Part shown: positions 44,317 through 53,610 of the stretch, in pieces
How the letters are laid out: every line of letters starts with the position of its first letter
Position numbering within the stretch: the stretch's first letter is position 1
NCBI RefSeq assembly: GCF_000148725.1
Contig: NZ_GL476301.1
Span: 56,193 to 120,192 of the forward strand
Direction: 5' to 3'
Length of the DNA stretch: 64,000 bases
Origin: Roseibium sp. TrichSKD4
Lineage (GTDB): Bacteria; Pseudomonadota; Alphaproteobacteria; Rhizobiales; Stappiaceae
The notes under the pieces: generated by a model
The model's database searches: none
Told to the model about the DNA's origin: nothing
Seen by the model: the letters and a program-made list of their open reading frames with translations, nothing else
Made by a program: the position numbers and the translations under genes

Positions 44317-44322
44317 TAGATA
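44317..44322 (+). repeat. Target-site duplication, right copy
   Basis: TAGATA, matching 42830-42835 on the other side of the IS element. Confidence 0.7.
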
Positions 44323-44774
44323 GTCGAAGCTGCCCGTCATGAGCCAGCAATCGACCACTTCCGGGCATTTCGAAAGTTCCTGCTCAAAGGTCACAAGCTT
44401 GTTGTCGACCTGCTGATCGAGCTTGACGGAAACGAAGATACTGACCCCGAACCCCATCGCCGCTTCGTCAATGCGTGCGCTGTAGCCGGTGATGTAACCG
44501 TCTGCTTCCAGCTTTCTGATCCGCCTCGCGCAGGGGGATGGCGACAGGCCGATCCGCTCGCTCAGTTGCTGATGAGTCAAACGGGCATCAGTTAGCAGCT
44601 CTTTCAGGATTTTGTGGTCGATAGTGTCAAGGCTCGTCGTCATTGTAATCGATATCGCTACAGATTTAAAATTTGACGCTGGAAATTTGCGCCAAGTGTA
44701 TGGATGCCTAGCGGAATTGGGTGAAAAAACCAAGGTACCTGCGGTACTCTCATAAAAACTGAGGATCGCTGGCC

Positions 44775-47150
44775 ATGACTGAAACCATTCACCACCTGAA
44801 GACCATTGAGCAACGGCTTTTGTGGCTGTCGCATTGGATGATTCATAACGCCAACCACATCCGCCCGAAGGTGGACGGGATCAAGATTGGCGGGCATCAA
44901 GCAAGTTCCGCTTCAATGGTGTCGATCATGACAGCGCTCTATTTTTCGGCGCTCCGGCCAGAAGACAGGGTTGCGGTGAAACCGCATGCGTCTCCGATCT
45001 TTCATGCCATGCAATATCTGATGGGCAACCTCAGCCGCGAGAAGATGGAAAACTTCCGCGGGTTCGGCGGTGTTCAATCCTATCCGTCGCGCACAAAGGA
45101 TGTCGATGACGTGGATTTTTCGACCGGTTCCGTTGGTCTCGGTGTAGCGATCACGTCCTTTGCCTCGATCATTCAGGATTACATTCACGCCAAGTCATGG
45201 GGCGATGACATTCCGACAGGGCGAATGGTTGCTCTTGTCGGGGACGCAGAGCTGGACGAGGGCAACGTCTATGAGGCGTTGCAGGAAGGCTGGAAGAACG
45301 ATCTGCGGAACTGCTGGTGGATCATCGACTATAACCGCCAATCTCTTGACGGGATCGTCCGCGAAGGTCTGTTTGATCGTGTCGAAAAGATCTTTGATGC
45401 CTTTGGCTGGGATGTAGTTCGGGTAAAACACGGTGTCCTGCAGCGTGCGGCCTTCAAGGAGCCGGGCGGGGATAAACTCCGTCAGTGGATCGATGCCTGT
45501 TCCAATCAGGATTACTCCGCCCTGACTTTCATGGGTGGTGCCGTTTGGCGTAAGCGACTGATGGATGATCTGGGCGATCAGGGTGATGTCACTGCGTTGT
45601 TGGATCGGCGCAGTGATGACGAACTGGCGGACCTCATGGAAAATCTTGGCGGCAATTGCACCGAGACCATGGCGGAAACCTTTGCTTCCATCGAGCATGA
45701 CCGTCCGACCTGTTTCCTCGCCTATACGGTCAAGGGATGGGGCACGCCGATCGCCGGACACAAGGATAATCACGGCGGGCTGATGAACAGCACCCAGATG
45801 GCCGAATGGCAAAAGCATATGGGCGTTGCGGAAGGCGCGGAGTGGGAGCCCTTCGCAACGGTTGAAAATGTTGTGGCGCTCAAAACGTTTGTGGATCAGG
45901 TGCCGTTTTTCTCAAAAGGCGCGCGCCGTTATCACGATGCTGCGGTCGATGTTCCGGCCATTGCGGCGCCGAAGGGAACTGAGCTGTCGACACAGATGGC
46001 TTTCGGCAAAATCCTCGATGACCTGTCCAAGGGCTCAAGCACTTTGGCTGAGCGGATCGTGACGAGCTCGCCGGATGTGACCGGGACGACTAATCTCGGG
46101 CCGTGGGTCAACCGGCGGAAGCTTTTCGCACGGACCGAGCAGTCTGATGCCTTCATCGAAAATCGAATTCCTTCGACGGCTAAATGGGAGTTCACACCGC
46201 AAGGCCAGCATATCGAGCTTGGCATTGCGGAAATGAACCTGTTCCTGTTGCTCGGGGCGGCAGGCCTATCTCATTCCCTGTTTGGCAAACGGCTTATTCC
46301 GATCGGGACGGTCTATGATCCCTTTGTCTGTCGTGGTCTCGATGCCTTGAATTATGCCTGCTATCAGGACGCCCGTTTCATGATTGTTGGCACGCCGTCC
46401 GGCGTGACGCTGTCCCCGGAAGGGGGCGCGCATCAGTCAATCGGAACGCCGTTGATCGGGATGAGTCAGGACGGTCTTGCTGCCTTTGAGCCTGCTTTTG
46501 CCGATGAGCTGGCTGTTATCATGGAATGGGCTTTCGACTACCTACAGCGCGACGGGGAGGGGGATCCTGATGAGCGAACCTGGCTGCGGGATGAAACTGG
46601 CGGTTCGGTCTATCTTCGGTTGACCACCAATCCGATCGAGCAGCCGGGCACGCGGGCCGATGACGATTTCCGCCGAGGGGCCATTGATGGAGCCTACTGG
46701 CTGCGCAAACCCGGTCCAAACTGCGATGTGGTGCTTGCCTATCAGGGCGCAGTTGCGCCTGAGGTCATTCGCGCGGCGGGCCTGCTTTCTGACAGTCGCC
46801 GAGATGTTGGCGTGTTGGCGGTAACCTCTGCAGACCGGCTGAACGCCGGCTGGACGGCGGCCCAGCGGGCACGTTCAAGAGGCAACAAAACTGCCCTGTC
46901 GCATATTGAGCGCCTGCTTGGCGATTTGCCGACGCATTGCCAGATGATTACTGTGATCGACGGGCATCCGGCAACGCTTTCATGGCTGGGTGGGGTATGT
47001 GGCCATCGCACTATTCCGCTGGGCGTGGAGCATTTCGGCCAGACAGGCACGATCGGTGACCTCTACAGTCACTTCGGCATCGATACAGCTTCCATTTTGG
47101 AGAAAGTCAACGGACTAACGCTTGGGCGAACTGTCGGCACGCCACTTTGA
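44775..47150 (+). CDS. AceE-like 2-oxoacid dehydrogenase E1 (MdeB-like alpha-ketobutyrate dehydrogenase?)
   Basis: 791 residues, single-chain thiamine-diphosphate E1 similar to AceE rather than to true transketolase. The ThDP motif GDAELDEG (156-163) ends in Asn187 of 'IIDYNRQS', and 'RIPSTAKWEFTPQGQHIELG' and 'GVTLSPEGGAHQSIGTPLIG' are AceE-type blocks. It is about 100 residues shorter than E. coli AceE. No E2 or E3 gene adjoins it. A known parallel is Pseudomonas mdeB, an AceE-like alpha-ketobutyrate dehydrogenase beside an Lrp-type mdeR; here too an Lrp gene (now disrupted) diverges 131 bp away, though no methionine gamma-lyase is seen. Substrate therefore tentative. Confidence 0.8.
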   Translation: MTETIHHLKTIEQRLLWLSHWMIHNANHIRPKVDGIKIGGHQASSASMVSIMTALYFSALRPEDRVAVKPHASPIFHAMQYLMGNLSREKMENFRGFGGVQSYPSRTKDVDDVDFSTGSVGLGVAITSFASIIQDYIHAKSWGDDIPTGRMVALVGDAELDEGNVYEALQEGWKNDLRNCWWIIDYNRQSLDGIVREGLFDRVEKIFDAFGWDVVRVKHGVLQRAAFKEPGGDKLRQWIDACSNQDYSALTFMGGAVWRKRLMDDLGDQGDVTALLDRRSDDELADLMENLGGNCTETMAETFASIEHDRPTCFLAYTVKGWGTPIAGHKDNHGGLMNSTQMAEWQKHMGVAEGAEWEPFATVENVVALKTFVDQVPFFSKGARRYHDAAVDVPAIAAPKGTELSTQMAFGKILDDLSKGSSTLAERIVTSSPDVTGTTNLGPWVNRRKLFARTEQSDAFIENRIPSTAKWEFTPQGQHIELGIAEMNLFLLLGAAGLSHSLFGKRLIPIGTVYDPFVCRGLDALNYACYQDARFMIVGTPSGVTLSPEGGAHQSIGTPLIGMSQDGLAAFEPAFADELAVIMEWAFDYLQRDGEGDPDERTWLRDETGGSVYLRLTTNPIEQPGTRADDDFRRGAIDGAYWLRKPGPNCDVVLAYQGAVAPEVIRAAGLLSDSRRDVGVLAVTSADRLNAGWTAAQRARSRGNKTALSHIERLLGDLPTHCQMITVIDGHPATLSWLGGVCGHRTIPLGVEHFGQTGTIGDLYSHFGIDTASILEKVNGLTLGRTVGTPL

Positions 47151-47168
47151 GCACGCCGCATTGGATCA

Positions 47169-48209
47169 TTAGGCGCTCATGTATTTGCGCTTGTGAACGG
47201 ATCCTGTCTGGAAAAGGCGGGCAATGATAACAAGCATGAGCGCTGCTCCTGCAGCTATACCGGCTGCATATCCAAAGCCGAAAAGCATGGTTTGGCCGTT
47301 CAAGGTAAAACTGTATTCTCGGCTGACACCAAGGAACAAGAGATACCACCAGCTGATAAACAGCACGGCGAAGAGGCTGACTGCAAACGTACGCCTCAAC
47401 AGGGAGGTACGGTCGAACAGCGGTCTGCCTGCATTTGCAAGGGTGCGGGGAATAGCGAAAACTTCAAAAAGTGCCGCGGTTACCATCACAGTTCCGAGCA
47501 GAGCAGCTTTGACCCATAACTTCGGATCAAAGACTTGCTCGGTGTTGGTTAGATGCAGATTGATCATCAGGCCCAGCCCGGAGACAAGGGCAAGAACGGT
47601 ACCAAGCCACATCCATCGACCGAAGGCCCGGCAATGATGGGCTGCGTCAATGCTCAAGTTTCCACGTCTGACGGCTGTCAGATAAAACAGTGCTGCGAAG
47701 GAAATGGAGGCAAGGCCAAAAGTGCTGCCCAAAATGTGGGTTAAAGTCAGCAAGGTTTTCGCTGTCAACAGATTGGCCGCCATATCAAAGCCAGCCTGAA
47801 TGGTTTCCGGGTTAACTTCGCAAATTTCTCCAAAAAGTGTAGCCAGACCTGTCATGCCACTTTCCATGGCAGCATCTGACTGTATGCCGGTTTGCAGGTT
47901 AGAAATGTTCGTCGGTGCAGGCACTTCAGTTCTCGGAGAAAGGCGAAGCTCCGCCAAGCCCGTTTGAGGTGCTGGTGAAGTCGCCAACCCGGCTATCTGG
48001 GGCATTCTTTCACTGCCTGGGCGAACAAAGAAACCTTGTTCCAGCCCAGTCTCCGCAACCACAGAAACGAACTGCTGTCCTAAGTGCTTCTGCCAAGTGC
48101 CATAAAGCGCAGAGACCCCACTAACCACGGCAATCAGGAGGCCGACGGCAAGCACAAATCCAAAAGCGCCCGAAAGTGAACGCTGAATTGGGGACTGCGT
48201 TGGGCGCAT
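47169..48209 (-). CDS. Hypothetical multi-helix membrane protein
   Basis: 346 residues, family not recognised. One N-terminal helix (about 15-37), then a periplasmic-looking segment of about 100 residues rich in Pro, Thr and Ser, then five or six helices ('LLTLTHILGSTFGLASISFA', 'FGRWMWLGTVLALVSGLGLM', 'RTFAVSLFAVLFISWWYLLF'). His residues in the helical part ('THILG', 'AAHHCRAFGRW') might bind haem or metal, but this is only a suggestion. It stands alone, converging on the AceE-like gene with an 18-bp gap. Confidence 0.7.
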   Translation of the reverse strand: MRPTQSPIQRSLSGAFGFVLAVGLLIAVVSGVSALYGTWQKHLGQQFVSVVAETGLEQGFFVRPGSERMPQIAGLATSPAPQTGLAELRLSPRTEVPAPTNISNLQTGIQSDAAMESGMTGLATLFGEICEVNPETIQAGFDMAANLLTAKTLLTLTHILGSTFGLASISFAALFYLTAVRRGNLSIDAAHHCRAFGRWMWLGTVLALVSGLGLMINLHLTNTEQVFDPKLWVKAALLGTVMVTAALFEVFAIPRTLANAGRPLFDRTSLLRRTFAVSLFAVLFISWWYLLFLGVSREYSFTLNGQTMLFGFGYAAGIAAGAALMLVIIARLFQTGSVHKRKYMSA

Positions 48210-48651
48210 ATGTCTTTTCTCTGCAGCCGTTAAGAACGTGGTTGACTAAATCTTAAACGCATTCTCGAGCGTAGATTTTGATATTATAAGTCAGTCAATT
48301 ATTAGGGTTTTACTAAAAGTTACTCAAGGTAATTCTGTATTTAAAGTAAACGCATTTCACCTCGTGTGAGAGGTCGTAATTGGTGTGACCACGCTTCATA
48401 TCGCAGCGTCAATGGGACCATTGTTGTTGTTCGAGGCTGAGAAGATCAAATATATAGGTGAGTTTATTGCGAATAATTCTAGAAATATAATAAATAATGA
48501 CAATGTAAATTTTCTGAAAATATAACAAATGGTCAAATTTTTACTTTTCCATAATTAAGTTGGCGTCTTCTCGTGACCAAGGGTGAATTTAAGGTCATTT
48601 TGTAACTGGAAACGTAATAGCTGACAAAGGTCACTTTCCAGGAGTAAATCA
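48210..48651. other. AT-rich intergenic region, no gene seen
   Basis: 442 bp between the divergent membrane-protein gene and the SBP pseudogene. It is markedly AT-rich, with many TAAT/AATA runs. I find no convincing ORF, tRNA, terminator or long inverted repeat. It presumably holds two divergent promoters. Confidence 0.5.
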
Positions 48652-50301
48652 ATGCAGCGTCTAACTGGTTTGGTGAAGTTGAATTATTTTGCGCTCGTAA
48701 TATTGCTAATGGCAAACATTCTGACGGGTGTGGCAAACGCGTCTGAGGACCAGTGTTCTATTACTCTGCCGTCTAGCCTTGTACTGAAAGACAGCAGTTT
48801 TACTCCGGTCAATATGTCGTTTACGCCGGTTCTCCGATTAGGTCGCGAATATCTTGGGACACTTTTGCGTTATGATGCTGATGCGAATTTGGTCCCATCA
48901 TTGGCGAAGTCGTGGGCAATCGCCCCTGACAACCGGTCGATAACGTTTCAGCTTGATCGCACATGTCACTGGTCGGATGGCGCTCCGATTACAGCCAATC
49001 AGTTTAAGGCAGGATTTGAAACCCTTTTCGACCCAAGCACCTCATTCACAGCAAATGGTGGCTTTGCTCCGCTGTCGGAACTCATAAAAGGCGCGAATGC
49101 GGTCCGAAACAAGCAGGTAAGCCCGAAAATGATTGGTTTAAGGGCTTTGGATGAAGCGACGTTTGTGGTGGAGACGGAAGGGCCCGCTGACCTTTTCCTT
49201 CAAGCCCTGACTTCTCACAATTACACCCCTTTGCCGACACACTGGATCAATGCAGGGAAAATGAAATGGTCTGCTCCGGAGATCTGGCAAGTCGCAAGCG
49301 GGCCTTATGTTGTCCAAAAAGTTGACCCCAAGATGGTGGTCATGGGACGAAATCCTCACTTTTGTAAAGGTCAGGAAAAGCCACTCAAAGCTGTTCGCTA
49401 TCTTCTTGATAGCCCGCGTCAGGCAACAATTGGAATGTTTCTGAACGGCGCAATCGATGGTGTGGACCGTTTCTCTCAGCGGATAGTGGCTCCGCTTTTG
49501 AAAAATGTTGATCAAATCCGCAAGTTCAAATTCACGGCCCCCGGAGGGTCACCGGATCGGGTTTATACCTATCTCTTTGTGAATTAGACTGTTCCTGAGC
49601 TGCAAGACCCTCGCATAAAGCAGGCAATTTCTCTTCTGATCGAGTATCAGTTTCTAGCCAGCGGTCCGATCATGGGAACCGAAACCCACATTCTCGATGG
49701 CTTTCTGTTGCCTGTTGAGGGGTATCGCAGTCCGGCACTCGAGTATCGTGCGACTTCCTATTCTGAGCGCGTGAAGAAAGCGCGAGTGCTGATGGAAGAA
49801 GCCGGATATAGCGAGAATAATCGACTGCAGTTAGATCTCCCATTACGTGAAAATCATGAGTTTTTCTCTTTGGGTCAGGCAATCGCCGGGATGCTCTCAA
49901 AGGGGCATTTCGATGTGCAGGCTCGCTTGGCCGGGGATGGGGAGGAGTACTACCGAAATCTGGATACACGCAACTTTGGAGTTGGGCTCTTCCTTTGGGG
50001 GACCATTTTACCCGACCCATCCATCGTGCTCAGAGGGGTGATTGATAAACGCATTACGTCACAGGATGTGCATGATGGTTATCACGACCTCTACAATCAA
50101 TCTTTGCAGCAAGACACGCGAGACGATCGCTTTGCTCGCCTTTTAGAGCTTGAAAAGAAGCTTCAGGCAAACGGGCACATCATTCCGCTAACAGCTGTAA
50201 CACGCACCTTCATTCTGGGAGAGGAGTACAAACTTACTGGTGGAGTGTTCCTTCAGGCTGCCAATCTTGAACCTGCAGATACAAAGGCGTGTGCTCCTTA
50301 A
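48652..50301 (+). pseudogene. Periplasmic binding protein family 5 with in-frame amber codon
   Basis: A single reading frame of about 550 codons encodes a family 5 solute-binding protein: signal peptide (first about 30 residues, '...ANILTGVANASEDQ'), 'GREYLGTLLRYDADANLVPS', 'CHWSDGAPITANQFKAGF', and after the stop 'PELQDPRIKQAISLLIEYQF', the family VRQAL-like helix. The frame is broken only by TAG at 49585-49587, within 'YLFVN*TVPELQDPR'; no frameshift is involved. No permease or ATPase gene adjoins it. The GGDEF-EAL gene starts 2 bp after its stop. It may be dead, or a very recent mutation or sequencing error. Confidence 0.85.
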
Positions 50302-50302
50302 T

Positions 50303-52237
50303 ATGCCCAAAAAGCCGTCCCTCAGAAGGCAGATCGTTGCCAGTATTGCTTTCCAGACTGCGTTTTTGTTGACGCTGGTACTGATGATGACGGTCTATTT
50401 TGCGTCTTGGGCAACCCGCCAGGAAGTGGATGCAAACCGTGAAGTGGCGATTGAAGCGCTGAGTACCTTTGCCAAGTCACAGCTTTATTACTTCGATTAC
50501 GATGCCTTGCGCGGCAGTATCGCTTCTGCGGTTCAGTCCAGTATGTTTGACGGGATCAAACTGACGGATCGCTATGATGTTCTACTCATCGAGGAAATGA
50601 AGCCAGGTGCAAATACGAAAGGAGATCCAGATCATTCAATCGCCATTTACCATGGGGATGAAACGCTCCTGGGGACGCTCAATTTCTGGAATGCACCGGT
50701 TGATTTTCATCTTGGATCCATATCCAGCATCTGGCTGTTAAACCTTCTCATCGTTTCACTGGTGTTTCTCATCAGTGTGATGCGGAGCCGACGCAAAATT
50801 GAAGACGTCATTATGGCTCCGATCAACAAATTCCTGTTTTCGATGAAGCATGAGCCGTCTGCGATTGTAGCGGACAGTTTTGAAAGTGAAGAATTTTCCG
50901 TCCTTGCCAATGGTTTCCACGAGCTTCACGTTGCACTGGAAAATGCAGCGTCGCGAGACAGCTTGACGGGTCTGCTCAATCGACGTGAATTGGATCTGGC
51001 GCTGGTTCGCGAAATTGCAATTGCCGAAAGGGAGCAGCAGAAGCTCTCTCTGCTCTTCATGGATGCTGACAAATTCAAGCTGATTAATGATACTTTTGGG
51101 CACAATATCGGTGATGAGTTTTTGCGTAATGTTACCAAACGCATTCGGGCGCTGGAGAGTGCTGACGTTTCGATCTTCAGATTTGGAGGCGATGAATTCG
51201 TTTTGCTCGTCAGGAACTGCGGCAAGCTTTGCGCTATTACTTTCGCTGAGCGCATCCACAACCTTTTTGCTCGACCCGTTTCCGTTTTAAATACACAACA
51301 TGAAACAACCTTTTCGATCGGAACTGTTACCTATCCTGATGATGCCAAGACCGCGAGCTTACTGTTGGCACGGGCTGATATGGCGGTTTACGATGCCAAG
51401 CGTTCCGGGCGCCGTCGGACTATTGCCTATGATGTGGAGTTTGATCTCGCTTACTTGAAGGAAGCGCTTTTTGAACGTTCATTACGCAAGGCGTTGAAGT
51501 CGAAAAGCATATTTTTTCATAAACAACCAATCGCTCGTGTTTCCGATCTAAGCTTGTGGGCGCGAGAGGCGCTAATTCGTATCCCCTGTCTCGAAGACGG
51601 TAAGTTTGTCCCGCCGGATCAAGCGATCAACATTGCAAGCCAGTCCGGGTATCTCGGCGACTTGACTGACCTGACCTTGGCAATGGCACGTGGTCATGAA
51701 GCAGCGAAAGATGTGCCTGAATGTCTGTGTATCAATTTCTCTGCTGAACAACTCATCGATGCGTCTACATTCAAGAAGTTCTCCGATCTTGCCTCAGTCT
51801 TAAATGAGCGGGTCCGGCAAATTGTTCTCGAAGTGACAGAGGACCGTTTGATTGAGAAGCCGGAATTGATTGACCTGCTTCATGACCTGTCAAAACTCGG
51901 ATACAGAATTTCTCTTGATGATTTTGGAACTGCATATTCGGCGCTTGCTTGCGTTCGGCTCTTGCCGCTTGAGATCATTAAAATCGACAAGTCGCTCTTA
52001 TGGGGCGCTATGGAGGATGAGCGAGATCAACGCTTGTTCGAAGCGGCTATCAGCATCGCCAGAACGTTCGATTGTAAGGTGGTTGTAGAAGGTGTGGAGA
52101 CACCAAAGCAACTGGAATACATCACAAAACTGGGTGTTGAGTTTGCGCAGGGCTATTACATTGACGACTTGTTGGCTCGGCCGACCGACACGGAAACAAA
52201 AACGCTTCCAAAACTCGCAGCTGGTGGACAGCTTTGA
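50303..52237 (+). CDS. Membrane GGDEF-EAL protein (c-di-GMP synthesis/degradation)
   Basis: 644 residues from the ATG at 50303. TM helix 1 (about 9-35), a periplasmic loop of about 105 residues, TM helix 2 (about 141-159), a GGDEF domain with intact GGDEF (295-299), then an EAL domain with EAL (422-424), 'DDFGTAYSALACVRLLPLEI', 'IKIDKS' and 'VVEGVE'. Catalytic residues of both domains look present; the inhibitory RxxD site before GGDEF is absent. So it may make or break c-di-GMP, with the periplasmic loop as sensor. Its gene follows a solute-binding protein gene by 1 bp, suggesting that the binding protein delivered a ligand signal to it. Confidence 0.9.
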   Translation: MPKKPSLRRQIVASIAFQTAFLLTLVLMMTVYFASWATRQEVDANREVAIEALSTFAKSQLYYFDYDALRGSIASAVQSSMFDGIKLTDRYDVLLIEEMKPGANTKGDPDHSIAIYHGDETLLGTLNFWNAPVDFHLGSISSIWLLNLLIVSLVFLISVMRSRRKIEDVIMAPINKFLFSMKHEPSAIVADSFESEEFSVLANGFHELHVALENAASRDSLTGLLNRRELDLALVREIAIAEREQQKLSLLFMDADKFKLINDTFGHNIGDEFLRNVTKRIRALESADVSIFRFGGDEFVLLVRNCGKLCAITFAERIHNLFARPVSVLNTQHETTFSIGTVTYPDDAKTASLLLARADMAVYDAKRSGRRRTIAYDVEFDLAYLKEALFERSLRKALKSKSIFFHKQPIARVSDLSLWAREALIRIPCLEDGKFVPPDQAINIASQSGYLGDLTDLTLAMARGHEAAKDVPECLCINFSAEQLIDASTFKKFSDLASVLNERVRQIVLEVTEDRLIEKPELIDLLHDLSKLGYRISLDDFGTAYSALACVRLLPLEIIKIDKSLLWGAMEDERDQRLFEAAISIARTFDCKVVVEGVETPKQLEYITKLGVEFAQGYYIDDLLARPTDTETKTLPKLAAGGQL

Positions 52238-52291
52238 TGGGAGCCGTTGGCTGCCCAGAATTTTATATTTGAAAACTTAGTCAAAAAATTT

Positions 52292-52315
52292 CAATCTGAA
52301 TACCTATTCAGATTG
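52292..52315. promoter_or_regulatory. Perfect inverted repeat directly before dadA
   Basis: Arms CAATCTGAAT (52292-52301) and ATTCAGATTG (52306-52315) over ACCT. The repeat ends 10 bp before the ATG of the D-amino-acid dehydrogenase gene and occupies its ribosome-binding region, where no clear Shine-Dalgarno is seen. No T-run follows, so a terminator is unlikely on the plus strand. Either a repressor operator or an mRNA hairpin affecting translation. Confidence 0.6.
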
Positions 52316-52325
52316 GGTTACGTAC

Positions 52326-53567
52326 ATGTCATCGGCAAAAGTCGTCGTTGTTGGGGCCGGGATTGTCGGTGTATCTGCAGCTATCTGGTTAAGGCGCTCA
52401 GGGTTTGAGGTTACCTTGCTCGACAGAGGAGCTCCCGGAGAAGGAGCTTCTTATGGCAATGGCTGCATTCTGGCGAGTTGTTCAATCATTCCGGTCACTG
52501 GGCTGGGTCTTATACCCAATGCTCCAAAATACCTTCTTGATCCGGATTTTCCGCTTTTTTTGCGGTGGTCTTATCTGCCAAAGTTGATGCCCTGGCTTAC
52601 TCGGTATTTGGCCCATGCCAATGCCGAAGATACGGCGCGTATCTCAAAAGGGTTGGTTCCAATTGTTGGTGACAGTCTGGAGCAACATCAGGCGCTGTCA
52701 CGGGGGACCAGAGCAGAAAAATGGGTGCGCCCCAGCAAATACAGCTTCGTTTACAAAGACCGCGCTGCTTTTGAAAAAGACAGTTTTGCTTGGGATTTGC
52801 GCCGCGAGGCGGGTTTTAGTCCAGAGATCATTGAAGGACATGCTGTTCAAGATGCAGAGCCTATTCTGGCAAAGGACATGCAGTTCTTGGCGCGCCTCGA
52901 CAATCATGGGTTCATCTTGAACCCCGGTGATTATGTCAAATCGCTTGTCACAGTTTTGGAAGACGAAGGTGGTGCCTTTGTTCAAGCTTTAGTGAAGGAC
53001 TTTGATTTATCCGGCGGAGAGATTACCGCTGTCGAGACAGATCAGGGACGGTTTGAGTGCGCACGCGCGGTTCTGGCGGCGGGTGTCTGGTCTAAACAGT
53101 TGACTGACAAGCTTGGCCTCAACATTCCTCTCGAAGCAGAACGCGGCTATCACATTATCTTCAAATCGCCGAGTGAAACTCCGAACAATCCAATGATGCT
53201 GACAGCGGGCAAGTTCGTTGCAACTGCAATGGATCAAGGGCTTCGCTGTGCGGGTGTTGTGGAATTTGGAGGCTTGAGTGAGAAAAAGTCTCCTGCACCT
53301 TTGGCGCTGTTGCGCAAGAAGGTGAAATCGGTCTTTCCTAGTCTCGAAGCGGACAGTGAGGAGGAATGGCTCGGGTTTCGGCCTGCGCCAACGGACAGCT
53401 TGCCGCTGATTGGAGAGATTGGTTCATCCGGCGTCTACACCGCATTTGGCCACCATCATATTGGCCTGACAGGAGGGCCGAAGAGCGGACGCATGGTTGC
53501 TGATTTGATCGCAGATAGGCCGTCCAATCATGACATGAGTGTTTATGAACCCAAGCGGTTCATGTGA
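52326..53567 (+). CDS. dadA: D-amino-acid dehydrogenase-like FAD oxidoreductase (DadA family)
   Basis: 413 residues. N-terminal FAD Rossmann motif 'VVVGAGIVGVSAAIWLRRSG', then 'EGASYGNGCILASC' and the C-terminal FAD motif 'TAFGHHHIGLTGGPKSGRMV'. DadA-type enzymes oxidise D-amino acids to 2-oxo acids, feeding electrons to the membrane chain. It starts the unit dadA - TRAP P-Q-M - racemase, suggesting import and oxidation of a D-amino acid or a related amino compound. Other DAO-family amine oxidations cannot be excluded. Confidence 0.87.
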   Translation: MSSAKVVVVGAGIVGVSAAIWLRRSGFEVTLLDRGAPGEGASYGNGCILASCSIIPVTGLGLIPNAPKYLLDPDFPLFLRWSYLPKLMPWLTRYLAHANAEDTARISKGLVPIVGDSLEQHQALSRGTRAEKWVRPSKYSFVYKDRAAFEKDSFAWDLRREAGFSPEIIEGHAVQDAEPILAKDMQFLARLDNHGFILNPGDYVKSLVTVLEDEGGAFVQALVKDFDLSGGEITAVETDQGRFECARAVLAAGVWSKQLTDKLGLNIPLEAERGYHIIFKSPSETPNNPMMLTAGKFVATAMDQGLRCAGVVEFGGLSEKKSPAPLALLRKKVKSVFPSLEADSEEEWLGFRPAPTDSLPLIGEIGSSGVYTAFGHHHIGLTGGPKSGRMVADLIADRPSNHDMSVYEPKRFM

Positions 53568-53610
53568 GGAGCGTGACGCTCCAAAGAAACAAAAAGTGGA
53601 GGAACTGAGT

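Larger units (their letters stand above)
42692..44643 (-). pseudogene. Lrp/AsnC family regulator split by an IS element
   Basis: The 5' piece (44643 to 44323, ATG at 44643) encodes the AsnC HTH 'LTHQQLSERIGLSPSPCARR' and the first part of the ligand domain up to 'WLMTGSFDYL'. The 3' piece (42835 to 42692) continues 'YLLRVAVRDLNEYESFLTRR' to the normal C-terminus. Joining them across the duplicated target bases gives a regular Lrp protein of about 155 residues. The insertion removes the effector-binding half, so the product is very likely inactive. The gene diverges from the AceE-like enzyme, whose regulator it presumably was. Confidence 0.92.

Noticed and set aside
44775-47150. Ordinary transketolase of the pentose phosphate pathway
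   Set aside because: 791 residues with AceE-type blocks and ThDP motif; transketolases are about 660 residues and lack these blocks.
49585-49587. TAG as pyrrolysine or readthrough codon
   Set aside because: No pyrrolysine machinery is visible, the protein family does not use it, and a simple nonsense mutation explains the intact frame on both sides.
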